Below are positions 9,233 through 18,577 of a DNA stretch of 64,000 nt, piece by piece. The DNA is from Paraburkholderia fungorum (GTDB taxonomy: Bacteria; Pseudomonadota; Gammaproteobacteria; Burkholderiales; Burkholderiaceae). The DNA lies in NCBI RefSeq assembly GCF_902833645.1, contig NZ_CADFGE010000001.1, positions 434,001 to 498,000 of the forward strand, written 5' to 3'. A program made the translations under genes and the position numbers. The notes beneath the pieces were generated by a model. The model saw nothing but the letters and a program-made list of their open reading frames with translations. It was not told the DNA's origin and did no database searches. The stretch's first letter is position 1. Each line of letters starts with the position of its first letter.

Positions 9233-10009
9233 ATGCAGCCACTCGCCGCCGCCGTGGTCGCCCTGATTGGGCTCATCACGATCTTCAGCGCCGTCTGGGC
9301 GTGGCAGTTGAAGACCAAGAACGCCGGCATGATTGACCCGGTCTGGGCTTATTCGCTCGGTCTGGTCGCCGTGCTCTACGCCGTGCTCGGCAACGGCGAC
9401 GCGGTGACGCGGGCATTGACTGCGCTGGGTGGTCTCGTTTGGGGAGTGCGGCTCGGCACGCACCTGTGGAAACGGAATTACGGCGGCGCTGAAGACGCGC
9501 GCTATCGCCGCTTCCGCGAAACATGGGGCAACAGGGCGGCTGGCAAGATGTTCTGGCTCTTTCAGTCGCAAGTAGTTGTCTCGATGCTGCTGTCGATCGC
9601 CTTTATGGTGCCGTCTTACCGCAGCAGCCCACCGGCGATCGGCTGGATCCTGCTGGCTATCGCGTTGTGGATCGTGTCGGTAGCCGGCGAAAGCATTGCG
9701 GACCGGCAACTCAAACGTTTCGCGCAGGACCCTGCCAATCACGACACCGTCTGCCGCGTGGGTTTGTGGCGCTATTCGCGGCATCCAAACTACTTCTTTG
9801 AATGCGTGCATTGGCTTGCTTACCTCGCGCTGTCGGTCGGCACGCCCTGGGGATGGTTCACGCTGCTGCCACCGGTGCTGATGGCCTTCCTTCTGCTGAA
9901 GCTCTCCGGCATCCCGCTGCTCGAAGAAAGCATGGCCAAAAGGCGCGCCGGCTACGCCGAGTACATGCGCACCACCAGCGCGCTGATTCCGTGGCCGCCG
10001 CGGCATTGA
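9233..10009 (+). CDS. DUF1295 family membrane protein (steroid-reductase-like fold)
   Basis: 258 residues with about six hydrophobic helices. It has the family signature near the C-terminus: LWRYSRHPNYFFECVHWLAY and a terminal PLLEESMAKRRAGYAEYMR segment. Related to 3-oxo-5-alpha-steroid 4-dehydrogenase and isoprenylcysteine methyltransferase folds, it probably reduces or modifies a lipid at the inner membrane. GAGGAT precedes the ATG. The next gene is a CFA-type methyltransferase 64 bp downstream, a common pairing that suggests shared lipid modification. Confidence 0.85.
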   Translation: MQPLAAAVVALIGLITIFSAVWAWQLKTKNAGMIDPVWAYSLGLVAVLYAVLGNGDAVTRALTALGGLVWGVRLGTHLWKRNYGGAEDARYRRFRETWGNRAAGKMFWLFQSQVVVSMLLSIAFMVPSYRSSPPAIGWILLAIALWIVSVAGESIADRQLKRFAQDPANHDTVCRVGLWRYSRHPNYFFECVHWLAYLALSVGTPWGWFTLLPPVLMAFLLLKLSGIPLLEESMAKRRAGYAEYMRTTSALIPWPPRH

Positions 10010-10073
10010 TGAACCAGCCAGAGTATTGGTGAACGTTCAGACGAGTTTGGAACAACGATAGGGAGTTAGCCTC

Positions 10074-11177
10074 ATGAGCCTTTCCACCACCGGCCATACC
10101 ATGCCGCCGCCGTCTCCCGCTGAGGCACGCGATGGCTGGCTGATCCAATGCTGCGAACGCGGCTGGCTGCCCGATGGCCTGATCCGTTGCGGCATGCGTC
10201 AACTGATGCGTCGGCGTTTGCGTGACGAAGCGATCGACAATGGCGAGCTGCGCGCGCAACGGCTCAACCGTCTGCTTGATCACTTGCGCGCGAGTCCGAT
10301 TGCTATCGAAACGCAGGCTGCCAACACGCAGCACTATGAGGTGCCGGCGTCATTCTTTCATGCGCATCTCGGAGCGCATCTGAAGTATTCGTGCTGTTTG
10401 TACCCGACCGGCCACGAGACGCTCGCGCAAGCCGAAGTGGCGATGCTGGAGTGCTATGCCGAACGCGCAGAGCTGGCCGACGGCCAGCGGATTCTCGATC
10501 TCGGTTGCGGATGGGGTTCGTTGTCGTTGTGGCTGGCGGCGCGTTACCCGCACGCGCAGATTGTCGCGCTCTCGAATTCGCACGGGCAGCGCGCGTTCAT
10601 CGAAGCGCGTGCGGCAGAGCGCGGCTTGCGCAATCTTTCGGTGGTCACGGGCAATGTCGTCGATTTCGAATTCGACGAAGCGCAGCGTGGCGATGGCTTC
10701 GATCGCGTGGTGTCGATCGAAATGTTCGAGCATATGAAGAACTACGGGCTGCTGCTTGCCAAAATTTCGCGCTGGATGCGCGACGACGCGAAACTGTTCG
10801 TGCATCTCTTCGCGCATCGCACGCTGGCCTATCACTTTCAGGTGCAGGACGGCAGCGACTGGATGTCGAAGTACTTTTTCACCGGTGGCACGATGCCGTC
10901 CGAAGCGCTCCTGCTGAACTTTCAGGACGATCTGCGGATGGAGCGGCAATGGTGGGTGAGTGGCACACATTACGAGCGCACGGCGAATCAATGGCTCGCC
11001 GCGCTCGATGCGGCGCGCGATCGTGTGATGCCGATGCTCGTCGAGACGTATGGCGCGCGCGACGCCGCTGTGTGGCTGCAACGGTGGCGGATGTTCTACA
11101 TGGCCGTGGCTGAGTTGTTCGGCTACGCGAAGGGGAACGAGTGGGGCGTGGGACACTACCGGTTTGTGAAACGGTGA
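10074..11177 (+). CDS. SAM-dependent methyltransferase of the cyclopropane-fatty-acid synthase family
   Basis: 367 residues. SAM motif I is LDLGCGWGSLSLW at about 141-153, preceded by the family sequence QHYEVPASFFHAHLGAHLKYS. VVSIEMFEHMKNYG is motif post-II. It is close to CFA synthase and plant coclaurine-type methyltransferases and probably acts on unsaturated lipids or a related substrate. It is co-directional with DUF1295 and likely in the same transcript. The exact product is not deducible. Confidence 0.85.
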   Translation: MSLSTTGHTMPPPSPAEARDGWLIQCCERGWLPDGLIRCGMRQLMRRRLRDEAIDNGELRAQRLNRLLDHLRASPIAIETQAANTQHYEVPASFFHAHLGAHLKYSCCLYPTGHETLAQAEVAMLECYAERAELADGQRILDLGCGWGSLSLWLAARYPHAQIVALSNSHGQRAFIEARAAERGLRNLSVVTGNVVDFEFDEAQRGDGFDRVVSIEMFEHMKNYGLLLAKISRWMRDDAKLFVHLFAHRTLAYHFQVQDGSDWMSKYFFTGGTMPSEALLLNFQDDLRMERQWWVSGTHYERTANQWLAALDAARDRVMPMLVETYGARDAAVWLQRWRMFYMAVAELFGYAKGNEWGVGHYRFVKR

Positions 11178-11256
11178 ACAGTGCCGCGGTTGACCCGGCG
11201 TCATTGACGGGGTAAACGTAGCGCTTCTAGAAGCATGCAGGATAGAAACGCTGGTT

Positions 11257-11856
11257 ATGACCGTCAAGAAAGCCATTTCACTGAATCGGCTGTTGCTCGA
11301 CATTCGCGCCTGTACCGTTTGCGCGCCGGTACTGCCGCATGCGCCGCGGCCGATTGTCGTGGCATCGGCTGATTCGCGCATTCTGATCATCGGCCAGGCG
11401 CCGGGCGCGCGCGTGCATGCTTCCGGCATTCCATGGAACGATGCGAGCGGTGCACGTTTGCGGACCTGGCTCGGGGTCTCCGACGAAACCTTCTACGATG
11501 CCTCGAAATTCGCCCTCGTGCCGATGGGGTTCTGCTTTCCAGGCAGAGGCACGAGTGGCGATCTGCCGCCGCGGCCAGAATGCGCCGCACATTGGCATCA
11601 AACCTTGCTCGCCCAGTTGCACGAGGTGCGGCTCACGCTGTTGATCGGTCAATACGCGCAGCGCTTTGGTCTCAGTGACGCGTTCGGGCCGACGCTCACC
11701 GATACGCTGCTGCGTTGGCGGGAATATGGTCCCGACCTGGTGCCGCTTCCGCACCCTTCGCCACGCAATATTGCCTGGTTCAAGCGCAATCCGTGGTTCG
11801 AAGCCGAGGTGTTGCCGACTTTGCAAGCGCGCGTTGCGGCGGCGCTCGAAGCATGA
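11257..11856 (+). CDS. Uracil-DNA glycosylase family protein
   Basis: 199 residues. Motif 1 is seen as GQAPGARVHASGIPWND (about 46-62) and motif 2 as PLPHPSPRN near 165, both characteristic of the UDG fold (family 4/5-like group). An N-terminal CxxC (CTVC, 19-22) could be the remnant of an Fe-S site, but no matching later pair is clear. Likely role: excision of uracil or related bases. It stands alone, 79 bp after the methyltransferase. Confidence 0.8.
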   Translation: MTVKKAISLNRLLLDIRACTVCAPVLPHAPRPIVVASADSRILIIGQAPGARVHASGIPWNDASGARLRTWLGVSDETFYDASKFALVPMGFCFPGRGTSGDLPPRPECAAHWHQTLLAQLHEVRLTLLIGQYAQRFGLSDAFGPTLTDTLLRWREYGPDLVPLPHPSPRNIAWFKRNPWFEAEVLPTLQARVAAALEA

Positions 11857-12023
11857 TTCGCCGCACGCGGGCGAAATAAACGGAAACACACAATTAAGCG
11901 CCCGGCGGAATAAAACGGCACACTGGCACGTTAGCCTGATACGGCGACGCGACTGGACCCGTCCGGGATGGCCGAATTTTCAAATAGCTTTCGCTGGGAA
12001 CCCCATTTGCAGACGGAACGACC

Positions 12024-12623
12024 ATGAATACCCACGCCGATTCCCTGACCGATTCGAACGGCGCCTTGCAGCCGTCGCGCTATACCCGCACGGCAATCGC
12101 GCTGCATTGGCTGATCGCGCTGTTGATGATCGGCAATGTCGTACTTGGCCTGACCGCTGAATCCTGGCCTGACGACTGGGTGCGTCCGGTGGTCGATACC
12201 CATAAGTCGATCGGTATCACGGTGCTCGGCCTCGCGCTGATGCGCATTTTGTGGCGCGTGTCGCACAAGCCGCCGCCGTTGCCGCGCGAGTTTCCGTCGT
12301 GGGAGAAGGTCGCCGCGCATGCGGCCCACTTTCTGCTGTACCTGCTGATGATTGCGCTGCCGCTGTCCGGCTGGCTGCACGATTCCGCGTGGAAAGATGC
12401 GGCCACGCATCCGATGCGGCTGTTCAACCTGTTCCCGTGGCCGCGCATCGGCTACGTGATGCATCTCGACCCGGCGCTCAAGGAGACCTTGCACGACCGC
12501 TTCGGCGCTTTGCATACGTGGCTTGGCTATGCGCTGTATGCGCTGCTGGCCATGCATATCGGCGGCGCGTTGAAGCATCAATGGATCGATCGGAAGTCGG
12601 TTCTGAAGCGCATGGTGCCGTAA
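12024..12623 (+). CDS. Cytochrome b561 family protein
   Basis: 199 residues with four hydrophobic helices. Histidines suitable for two b hemes lie in TAIALHWLIALLMIGNVV, in AAHAAHFLLYLLMIALPLSG and in the C-terminal HTWLGYALYALLAMHIGGAL. It is a di-heme inner-membrane electron carrier, probably linking the quinone pool to a periplasmic acceptor. ATG at 12024 with ACGGAACG upstream. No partner such as YceI is adjacent. Confidence 0.88.
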   Translation: MNTHADSLTDSNGALQPSRYTRTAIALHWLIALLMIGNVVLGLTAESWPDDWVRPVVDTHKSIGITVLGLALMRILWRVSHKPPPLPREFPSWEKVAAHAAHFLLYLLMIALPLSGWLHDSAWKDAATHPMRLFNLFPWPRIGYVMHLDPALKETLHDRFGALHTWLGYALYALLAMHIGGALKHQWIDRKSVLKRMVP

Positions 12624-12681
12624 GCGCTATCGCGCTGTCCTTACTCTAACAACCGCATCAACGACGGACTCAGCAGTCATT

Positions 12682-14145
12682 TTGAAGAAAACTCTGGAAC
12701 AGGCGCTTGCCCTTGCCTCCCCGCGCATTCTGCCGCGTCCCACGACGCTGCTGAGTTCGCTGATTCATCTCAGCGTTGTTGTGTTGTGGCTGCTGTTGTT
12801 CGCGCGCGCATTCTTTCTGCAAGGTGTGGTGGCGTGGTCGACCGGGATTGCGTACGTGGTGTACGACACATTGCTGCTCGCGTTCGTCACGTGGAAAACA
12901 TTGCCGCTGATGCGGCCTACGTTACCGCTCGACCCTGATGGACCTGATGTCGATCCGCACGCCCTGCCGGACATGGGGGTGATCGTCGCGTCCCACAACG
13001 AGGCGACGGTGTTGCCGGTCACGCTCGCGGCGTTGCTGCGCCAGACCCACGGTCCGGCGCAAATCGTGATTGCCGACGACGGTTCCACCGATGCGACCCA
13101 CGCGCTGCTCACCGAACGCTTCGGCCTGGTCGCCGCATCCGAGGGCGTGCTGAGCGCGCCAAGTACGCTTTACCCGAATCTCTACTGGCTACGCGTGCCG
13201 CACGGCGGCAAGGCGCGTGCGCTGAACGCCGCCATCATGGTCATGACCACCGACACCGTCATGACCGTCGACGCCGACACGCTACTCGAGGACGACGCCA
13301 CCTACGCGATGCGTGCCGCTTTCGCGAGCGAACCGAAGCTGGTCGCGGCGGCCGGCATTCTGGTGCCGGTGTGCGGCAAATCAGCGTCGGGCCGTGTGTT
13401 CCAGTGGTTCCAGACCTACGAATACATGCGCAACTTCATTGCCCGTTTTGCGTGGATGCGCGCCGACAGTCTGCTGCTGATTTCAGGTGCCTTCGCGTCG
13501 TTCAAGCGCGATGCGCTGGTCGACGTGGGCGGTTTCGATCCGCAGTGCCTGGTCGAAGACTACGAACTGATTCATCGGCTGCGCCGCTATTCGGTCGACC
13601 ATGGTCTCGGCTGGGACGTGCGTGTGGTCGGCGACGCCCGCGCGCGTACCGACGCGCCGGATAACCTCGGCAGTTTCCTGCGGCAACGGCGCCGCTGGTT
13701 CGCGGGCTTCCTGCAAACGCAATACTGGAATCGCGATATGACCGGCAACCCGCGCTACGGCACGATGGGCATGCTGATGCTGCCGGTCAAGGCCATCGAT
13801 ACGATGCAGCCGATCTACGGTCTGACCGCCTTCGCGCTGTTGCTCGGCTTTCTGTTCGGCGGGCACGGCGCGATCGTCGTGTCGATTTTCAGCGTGATCG
13901 GCCTCAAAACGGCGATCGATCTTGCGTTCTATCTCTGGTGTATCCATTTATATCGCCGCTGGACCGGACTGCGCACCGGCTCCAGTTTGCGGATGGCGGT
14001 TCTCGCGGCGATCGCCGAGCCGTTCACGTTTCAGCTGGTGCGGCACGTCGGCGCACTGCTTGGCTGGCTCCATTTCCTGCGCGGCGGCCGCTCGTGGGGC
14101 GTGCAACGCCGCTCCGGGCTCGTCACGCACGACGAAAGTCACTAG
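12682..14145 (+). CDS. Family 2 glycosyltransferase, membrane-bound
   Basis: 487 residues. Two N-terminal helices are followed by a GT-A domain with IADDGSTD (131-138), the metal-binding TVDADT (195-200), the catalytic LVEDYE (290-295) and QRRRW (335-339), then C-terminal helices. This is the processive synthase-like pattern (cellulose/hyaluronan/poly-GlcNAc type). The frame opens with TTG at 12682 and no clear ATG near the N-terminus. No exporter or c-di-GMP domain is adjacent, so the polymer or lipid made is unknown. Confidence 0.85.
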   Translation: MKKTLEQALALASPRILPRPTTLLSSLIHLSVVVLWLLLFARAFFLQGVVAWSTGIAYVVYDTLLLAFVTWKTLPLMRPTLPLDPDGPDVDPHALPDMGVIVASHNEATVLPVTLAALLRQTHGPAQIVIADDGSTDATHALLTERFGLVAASEGVLSAPSTLYPNLYWLRVPHGGKARALNAAIMVMTTDTVMTVDADTLLEDDATYAMRAAFASEPKLVAAAGILVPVCGKSASGRVFQWFQTYEYMRNFIARFAWMRADSLLLISGAFASFKRDALVDVGGFDPQCLVEDYELIHRLRRYSVDHGLGWDVRVVGDARARTDAPDNLGSFLRQRRRWFAGFLQTQYWNRDMTGNPRYGTMGMLMLPVKAIDTMQPIYGLTAFALLLGFLFGGHGAIVVSIFSVIGLKTAIDLAFYLWCIHLYRRWTGLRTGSSLRMAVLAAIAEPFTFQLVRHVGALLGWLHFLRGGRSWGVQRRSGLVTHDESH

Positions 14146-14349
14146 CCAATCGTCTTCAATCGCTTTATCTGACACGGCCACAGCGGCAGACCGGCACGCT
14201 TGCGACCGTGGTCCGCCGGGTGGCGGCATGGCGTGCCGTGTCTGCTATGGAACCATGGGGCTTCGGGTTCTAGTAGACTGTGCAACGATACCGGCCTGCG
14301 AATTGCAGGGCGGTGACCTTCTATCCGCTCGTGCACGGAGGCCCCACAC

Positions 14350-15588
14350 ATGCATGCTGTTCCCCCGCTCGAACAAGACATCGTCGATGCGCCGGTCGAT
14401 GCGTCGGTTGCTCAGGCAGCCACGCAAACCCAAGCCCCAGCAACCGGGAATGCAGGCGCGCCCAATCAGGCCGCCCCCGATGCCCCGGTGCGCGATCTGC
14501 GCCGTGTCGGTATTCACCCGGACTACTGGTATCCGCTTGCATGGTCGCATGAAGTGAAGCGGGGCAAGACGCATGGCGTGACGTTCGCGGGCGAGCCGAT
14601 CGTGCTGGCGCGTACGGAGTCCGGCAAGGTGTTCGCGCTCGAAGATCGTTGCGCGCATCGTCAGGTGCCGTTGCATCAGGGGGTGGTGGACGGTGAATCG
14701 ATCCGCTGCGGCTATCACGGCTGGACTTACGACTGCTCGGGCAAATGTATCGACGTGCCGTATCTGGGCCGGGAACGTTTGCCGAATGGCGTGCGCTCCT
14801 ATCCGTGCCGCGAGATCGAGGGCCTGATTTTCGTCTTTCCCGGCAACGCCGAATTGGCCAACGAACGGCCGTTACCGGCGTTCGGCTCCGTGTCCGACAA
14901 GAAGTACAAGACGCGCCGTTTCGGCCGTCCGGTGAATTGCCACTACTCGTTCATGCACGAGAACCTGATGGATATGAACCATCAGTTCCTGCATCGCCGC
15001 CAGATGGGGCAGATGCGCGCGCGTTCGTTGGGCCGGCGGCGCGGCGAAGGCTGGGTTGAAGTCGATTACACGTTTGCGCGCATGGCCGGCCAGCAGCCGA
15101 TCGGCGAAGCGATCGTGTTCGGCCAGAGCCGCAAGGCGGGCGGTGACAACGACAAGGACGTCATGACGATCCGCACCGAGTATCCGTATCAGACGCTGCA
15201 GATCCGCACGTCCGAACAGACACTGGTGATGGACTTGTGGATTGTCTACGTGCCGCTCGATCGCGAACAGCGCACGAACCGCACCTTCGGCCTGCTGTCG
15301 ATTCGCAAACCGGGAATTCCCGGCGTGCTCAATCTCGCGTGGCCGTTGCTCGTGTGGTTCACCGAACGTATTTTCAAGGAAGACCGCGAGATCGTCGAAG
15401 CCGAGCAGCGCGCGCACGATACGCAGGGTGCGGACTGGAATCACGAGGTGTTCCCGGTCATCAACGAACTACGCGCGTTGCTGCGCGAGAGCGGCGCGCC
15501 CGATCAGGTAGTGGGCGCGGGCACGGGCGATGCTCAGGTGATCCGTTTCTGGGATTCGCGCCACGGCAACCGATTGTCGAATACCTGA
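14350..15588 (+). CDS. Rieske [2Fe-2S] aromatic ring-hydroxylating oxygenase, alpha-subunit type
   Basis: 412 residues. The Rieske ligands are Cys101-x-His103 and Cys120-x2-His123 (CAHRQVPLHQ, CGYHGW). The mononuclear iron site is in NLMDMNHQFLHRR (Asp208, His211, His215). A Pro/Ala-rich 45-residue N-terminal extension precedes the domain. GGAGG stands upstream of the ATG. It needs an electron-transfer partner; no reductase or ferredoxin gene is directly adjacent, although a rubredoxin-like gene lies 0.65 kb downstream. Substrate unknown. Confidence 0.88.
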   Translation: MHAVPPLEQDIVDAPVDASVAQAATQTQAPATGNAGAPNQAAPDAPVRDLRRVGIHPDYWYPLAWSHEVKRGKTHGVTFAGEPIVLARTESGKVFALEDRCAHRQVPLHQGVVDGESIRCGYHGWTYDCSGKCIDVPYLGRERLPNGVRSYPCREIEGLIFVFPGNAELANERPLPAFGSVSDKKYKTRRFGRPVNCHYSFMHENLMDMNHQFLHRRQMGQMRARSLGRRRGEGWVEVDYTFARMAGQQPIGEAIVFGQSRKAGGDNDKDVMTIRTEYPYQTLQIRTSEQTLVMDLWIVYVPLDREQRTNRTFGLLSIRKPGIPGVLNLAWPLLVWFTERIFKEDREIVEAEQRAHDTQGADWNHEVFPVINELRALLRESGAPDQVVGAGTGDAQVIRFWDSRHGNRLSNT

Positions 15589-15769
15589 TATCGGGTTTTT
15601 TGGCGCTGCAGCGGACCGTGCATTCGTCGGCGATGAGCGGTACGCCGGTGGCGCCGTCTATAACAAGACGCATAACACGCATTCAGTGCGGGCTCATCGA
15701 TCGGTAAAGCCAAAATCATAAAGATCCGCTTGAGGGTTCCAGTCGATAAGTACCGAACTGCATGCAGTG

Positions 15770-15889
15770 ATGCCGGTTGTCGTGTTGCTGGTAGGTCTCG
15801 CCGTCATGGCGGTGGCGCTGGTGAAGGGCGGTTCCAAGCAGCCATTGCCGCTCGCGTCGATTACAGCTTTCCACTCGCTGGGGAATTAA
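15770..15889 (+). CDS. Possible 39-residue membrane peptide
   Basis: An ATG at 15770 (or GTG at 15767) opens MPVVVLLVGLAVMAVALVKGG followed by a polar tail, one predicted helix. There is no convincing ribosome-binding site. It is the only coding candidate in 15589-16029, which otherwise holds a T-rich stretch just after the Rieske gene (from 15595) and nothing else I can support. It could be chance. Confidence 0.25.
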   Translation: MPVVVLLVGLAVMAVALVKGGSKQPLPLASITAFHSLGN

Positions 15890-16029
15890 TCCATCTCCAG
15901 CCGGTGGGGAATTCAGGCCGTTCGAGCGGCGATAATGGCGTCCGACACACGCGGGTTTGCGCCAATCGAGATGCGTCGGACGTCGACCCGTGTACCATTT
16001 CGCTTTTTCCGACTTTTAAGAACAGCTCC

Positions 16030-16146
16030 GTGAATACGCAACAAATCCCCACCGCATCCCGTAAGTCCCTCACCCTGCTGCAATTGCTGGGCATCATCGG
16101 CGCCGCCGGGCTGATTGCAGCGATTGTGCTGAACCAGTTCGCCTGA
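16030..16146 (+). CDS. Small single-TM membrane protein (38 aa)
   Basis: GTG at 16030 opens a short frame with a polar N-terminus (MNTQQIPTASRKS) and one clean transmembrane helix (LLGIIGAAGLIAAIVL) ending NQFA. The topology is that of bacterial membrane miniproteins. AAGAACAG precedes the start. The rubredoxin gene starts 87 bp downstream on the same strand, so the two may be co-transcribed. Function unknown. Confidence 0.5.
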   Translation: MNTQQIPTASRKSLTLLQLLGIIGAAGLIAAIVLNQFA

Positions 16147-16233
16147 TCCCGTCTCGCGCAATAAAGCGCTCCCTTCAAGCATCCGACCCCAAGCCGGCGC
16201 TCGCCGTCGGCTTCATCGATATCCCGATTTGCC

Positions 16234-16647
16234 ATGTACAAGAAGGGCGTAGCGGTAGAAATCCAGTTTTCCCCCGAACGGCTCAACGACGGCGCCGGCG
16301 ATCCGTACTGGATCGATTTGACGCAGGCCGAAGCGCAACGGCTATTGGAAAGCTTGCAGACCCGCCTTGCTGAAAGCAGCGTGGGAACGGCAGCGCCGTT
16401 GGTGGTAAGCCTCGATGCAACGCCGGCGTCGCCAGCGTCTGCTGAGACGGCTTCGCCACCAAGCGCGGTGTCCGCGGACGACTTCAAACAATGGGTCTGC
16501 GTGATCTGTGGCTGGATCTACGACGAAGCCGCCGGTTTGCCGGAAGAAGGTATCGCGCCGGGCACCCGCTGGGCAGATGTCCCGGCCGACTGGCGCTGCC
16601 CGCTGTGCGACGTGGGCAAGGAAGATTTCGCGCTGGTCGAGTTTTAA
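16234..16647 (+). CDS. Rubredoxin with an 85-residue N-terminal extension
   Basis: Residues about 85-137 are a complete rubredoxin domain: Cys89-x2-Cys92 (CVICGWIYDEAAG) and Cys122-x2-Cys125 (CPLCDVGKEDF) hold one Fe. Ordinary rubredoxins are about 55 residues. Here an N-terminal segment (about 1-50, with YWIDLTQAEAQRLLESLQTRL) and an Ala/Ser/Pro linker precede it. It is a one-electron carrier; candidate users in the window are the Rieske oxygenase upstream or another mono-oxygenase. It converges with the SDR gene, 2 bp apart. Confidence 0.9.
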   Translation: MYKKGVAVEIQFSPERLNDGAGDPYWIDLTQAEAQRLLESLQTRLAESSVGTAAPLVVSLDATPASPASAETASPPSAVSADDFKQWVCVICGWIYDEAAGLPEEGIAPGTRWADVPADWRCPLCDVGKEDFALVEF

Positions 16648-16649
16648 GC

Positions 16650-17504
16650 TTAATCCGTTCCTTGCGGAAAATCCGCGCCGACCGTCGTGGCTTCCCAGGC
16701 ATCGAAATCACCGCGCATGAAGTCCAGCTTCTTGCGTGCCAGTTCGAGCGCAACCTTGCCGAGCAGCAGACGCAGCGGCGGCGTGTCCGATAGCGCCGCG
16801 TCGATGATCGCCTGAGCCGCGCGCACCGGATCGCCCGCCTGTTTGCCGCTGCGCGCCTCGGTCTGCTTGCGGCGCTCGCCGGCTGTGGCGGCGTAGTCGT
16901 CGATCAACGTTGCCGATTGCTTGATCGACGGACCTGCCCAGTTCGTGCGGAACGGGCCGGGTTCGACGATCAGCACGTCGATGCCGAGCGGCTTCACCTC
17001 AGTGGCAAGCGATTCGGACAACCCTTCCACCGCGTATTTGGTGGCGTGGTAATAACCGGTCGCGGCAAAGCTCGCGAGGCCGCCAATCGACGACACATTC
17101 ACGATCAAGCCGCTGTGCTGCTCACGCATGATCGGCAGCACCGCCTTCGTGATATCGATGAGACCGAACACATTGGTCTCGAACATTGCGCGGACTTCGT
17201 CGTCTTCGCCTTCTTCGATCGCGGCCAGATAGCCGTAACCCGCGTTATTGACGAGTGCGTCGATACGGCCGAAACGCTGTTTGGCCTGAGTGACCACGTC
17301 GTTGATCTGCTTGCGGTTCGTTACGTCGAGCGGCAGCACCAGCGCGCGGTCGCCGTGCCCTTCGGCGATATCTTTCACTTTCGACGGGTCGCGTGCGGTG
17401 ACGACCGCGCGCCAGCCACGCTCCAGTACCAACTTCGCCAATTCGCGGCCGAAGCCGGTGGAACAGCCTGTAATTAGCCAGACGGGATCGTCTCGGTTCA
17501 TCAT
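16650..17504 (-). CDS. Short-chain dehydrogenase/reductase
   Basis: 284 residues, classical SDR. The cofactor motif TGCSTGFG is near residue 12, NNAG at 86-89, Ser138/139 and Tyr152-x3-Lys156 (YYHATKYAVEG) form the active site. TARDPSK after strand 2 suggests NADP(H). GGAG lies about 8 nt before the ATG at 17504. It belongs to the large group annotated only as oxidoreductase; substrate unknown. Confidence 0.87.
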   Translation of the reverse strand: MMNRDDPVWLITGCSTGFGRELAKLVLERGWRAVVTARDPSKVKDIAEGHGDRALVLPLDVTNRKQINDVVTQAKQRFGRIDALVNNAGYGYLAAIEEGEDDEVRAMFETNVFGLIDITKAVLPIMREQHSGLIVNVSSIGGLASFAATGYYHATKYAVEGLSESLATEVKPLGIDVLIVEPGPFRTNWAGPSIKQSATLIDDYAATAGERRKQTEARSGKQAGDPVRAAQAIIDAALSDTPPLRLLLGKVALELARKKLDFMRGDFDAWEATTVGADFPQGTD

Positions 17505-17562
17505 TTGGGAAACTCCGGTTCAGGGGACTAACGTGGCGCGGATGGATCGTCGAGCAGCGCCG

Positions 17563-18492
17563 TTAATATTTCTTACGTCGTGAATGGGTTTTCAATTGTA
17601 GTCGCAGTGCCGCGGCCTCGCTCTGCAGCGCTTCAACGAACGCGCCCGCGAGCGGATGGCTCGGACGATACTCCGGATGAACCACGCTCACGCGAAACGG
17701 CAGCGAAATGGCGAGCGGCCGGATATGCAGATTGCGCCCCGCGAAATCGAGCGCGGTAAGCGGATTGACAATGGCCACGCCGAGCCCCTGCTGCACGAAA
17801 CTGCACACAGAGACGGCGGTGGGCGTCTCGATCATCTGGCGGCGCGCAATGCCCGCTTGTGCGAAGGCTTCGTCGATCTGAATCCGGTACGGATCGTTCG
17901 ACGACAGGCTGACGAATCGCTGACTCGCAAAATCTTGCAACTCGATTACGCGCTTGGCGAGCAAAGGATGTGCATCGGGCAGCACGCACACTTCGTCCAC
18001 TTCGAGCAATGGCGTCAGGCGGGTTCCGGCGGGTGGCGCGTCGTGTTCGGTCAAACCGAGGTCATAACGTTGCGCGGTCAGCCATTCTTCGAGAAAGGGC
18101 GATTCCTGCGTCGCGATCGAGAGGCTGACGCCGGGCTGCGCATCGTGAAAACGTTTCGACGCGCCGGGCAGAATCGAATGCGAAAACGCAGGTAACGCGA
18201 TGATGGAAAGCTGGCCGCCTTGAAATTCGCGCAGGCTTGCGGCTGTGGAAGCCACTCGTTCGAGTCCGATATACGCGCGCTTGATTTCGTCGAACAGCGT
18301 CAAGGCAGACAGGGTTGGACGCAGCCGCCCATGCACGCGTTCGAACAGAGCAAAGCCGATGCTTTGCTCCATGCGTGCAAGTTCGCGGCTTACCGTGGGC
18401 TGCGAGGTGAACAGCATGTCGGCCGCTTTGGTGACGCTGCCTGCCGTCATCAATGCGCGGAAGACTTCGATGTGCCGATGGGTGAGCGCCAT
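17563..18492 (-). CDS. LysR-family regulator, probable activator of the divergent lysA
   Basis: The N-terminal HTH (HRHIEVFRALMTAGSVTKAA, SQPTVSRELARMEQ) and a type 2 periplasmic-binding-like effector domain make up a full-length regulator of about 309 residues. The frame is open to 18579; the ATG at 18492 gives the family start MALTHRHIEVF, so it is preferred, despite a weak ribosome-binding site. It is divergent from the DAP decarboxylase with 85 bp between starts, the arrangement of E. coli lysR-lysA. Confidence 0.85.
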   Translation of the reverse strand: MALTHRHIEVFRALMTAGSVTKAADMLFTSQPTVSRELARMEQSIGFALFERVHGRLRPTLSALTLFDEIKRAYIGLERVASTAASLREFQGGQLSIIALPAFSHSILPGASKRFHDAQPGVSLSIATQESPFLEEWLTAQRYDLGLTEHDAPPAGTRLTPLLEVDEVCVLPDAHPLLAKRVIELQDFASQRFVSLSSNDPYRIQIDEAFAQAGIARRQMIETPTAVSVCSFVQQGLGVAIVNPLTALDFAGRNLHIRPLAISLPFRVSVVHPEYRPSHPLAGAFVEALQSEAAALRLQLKTHSRRKKY

Positions 18493-18577
18493 GATGTCTA
18501 TATCAGAAATGAATGGGTTGGCGAATAATAGGTATTTTACTGAATGGCCAGTTCTTAGCATCATGTTGGTCACAACC

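Noticed and set aside
18245..18577. 111-codon N-terminal extension of the lysA frame
   Set aside because: It lies antisense to the LysR gene and has no DAP decarboxylase likeness; homologue length favours a start at 18578 or 18605.
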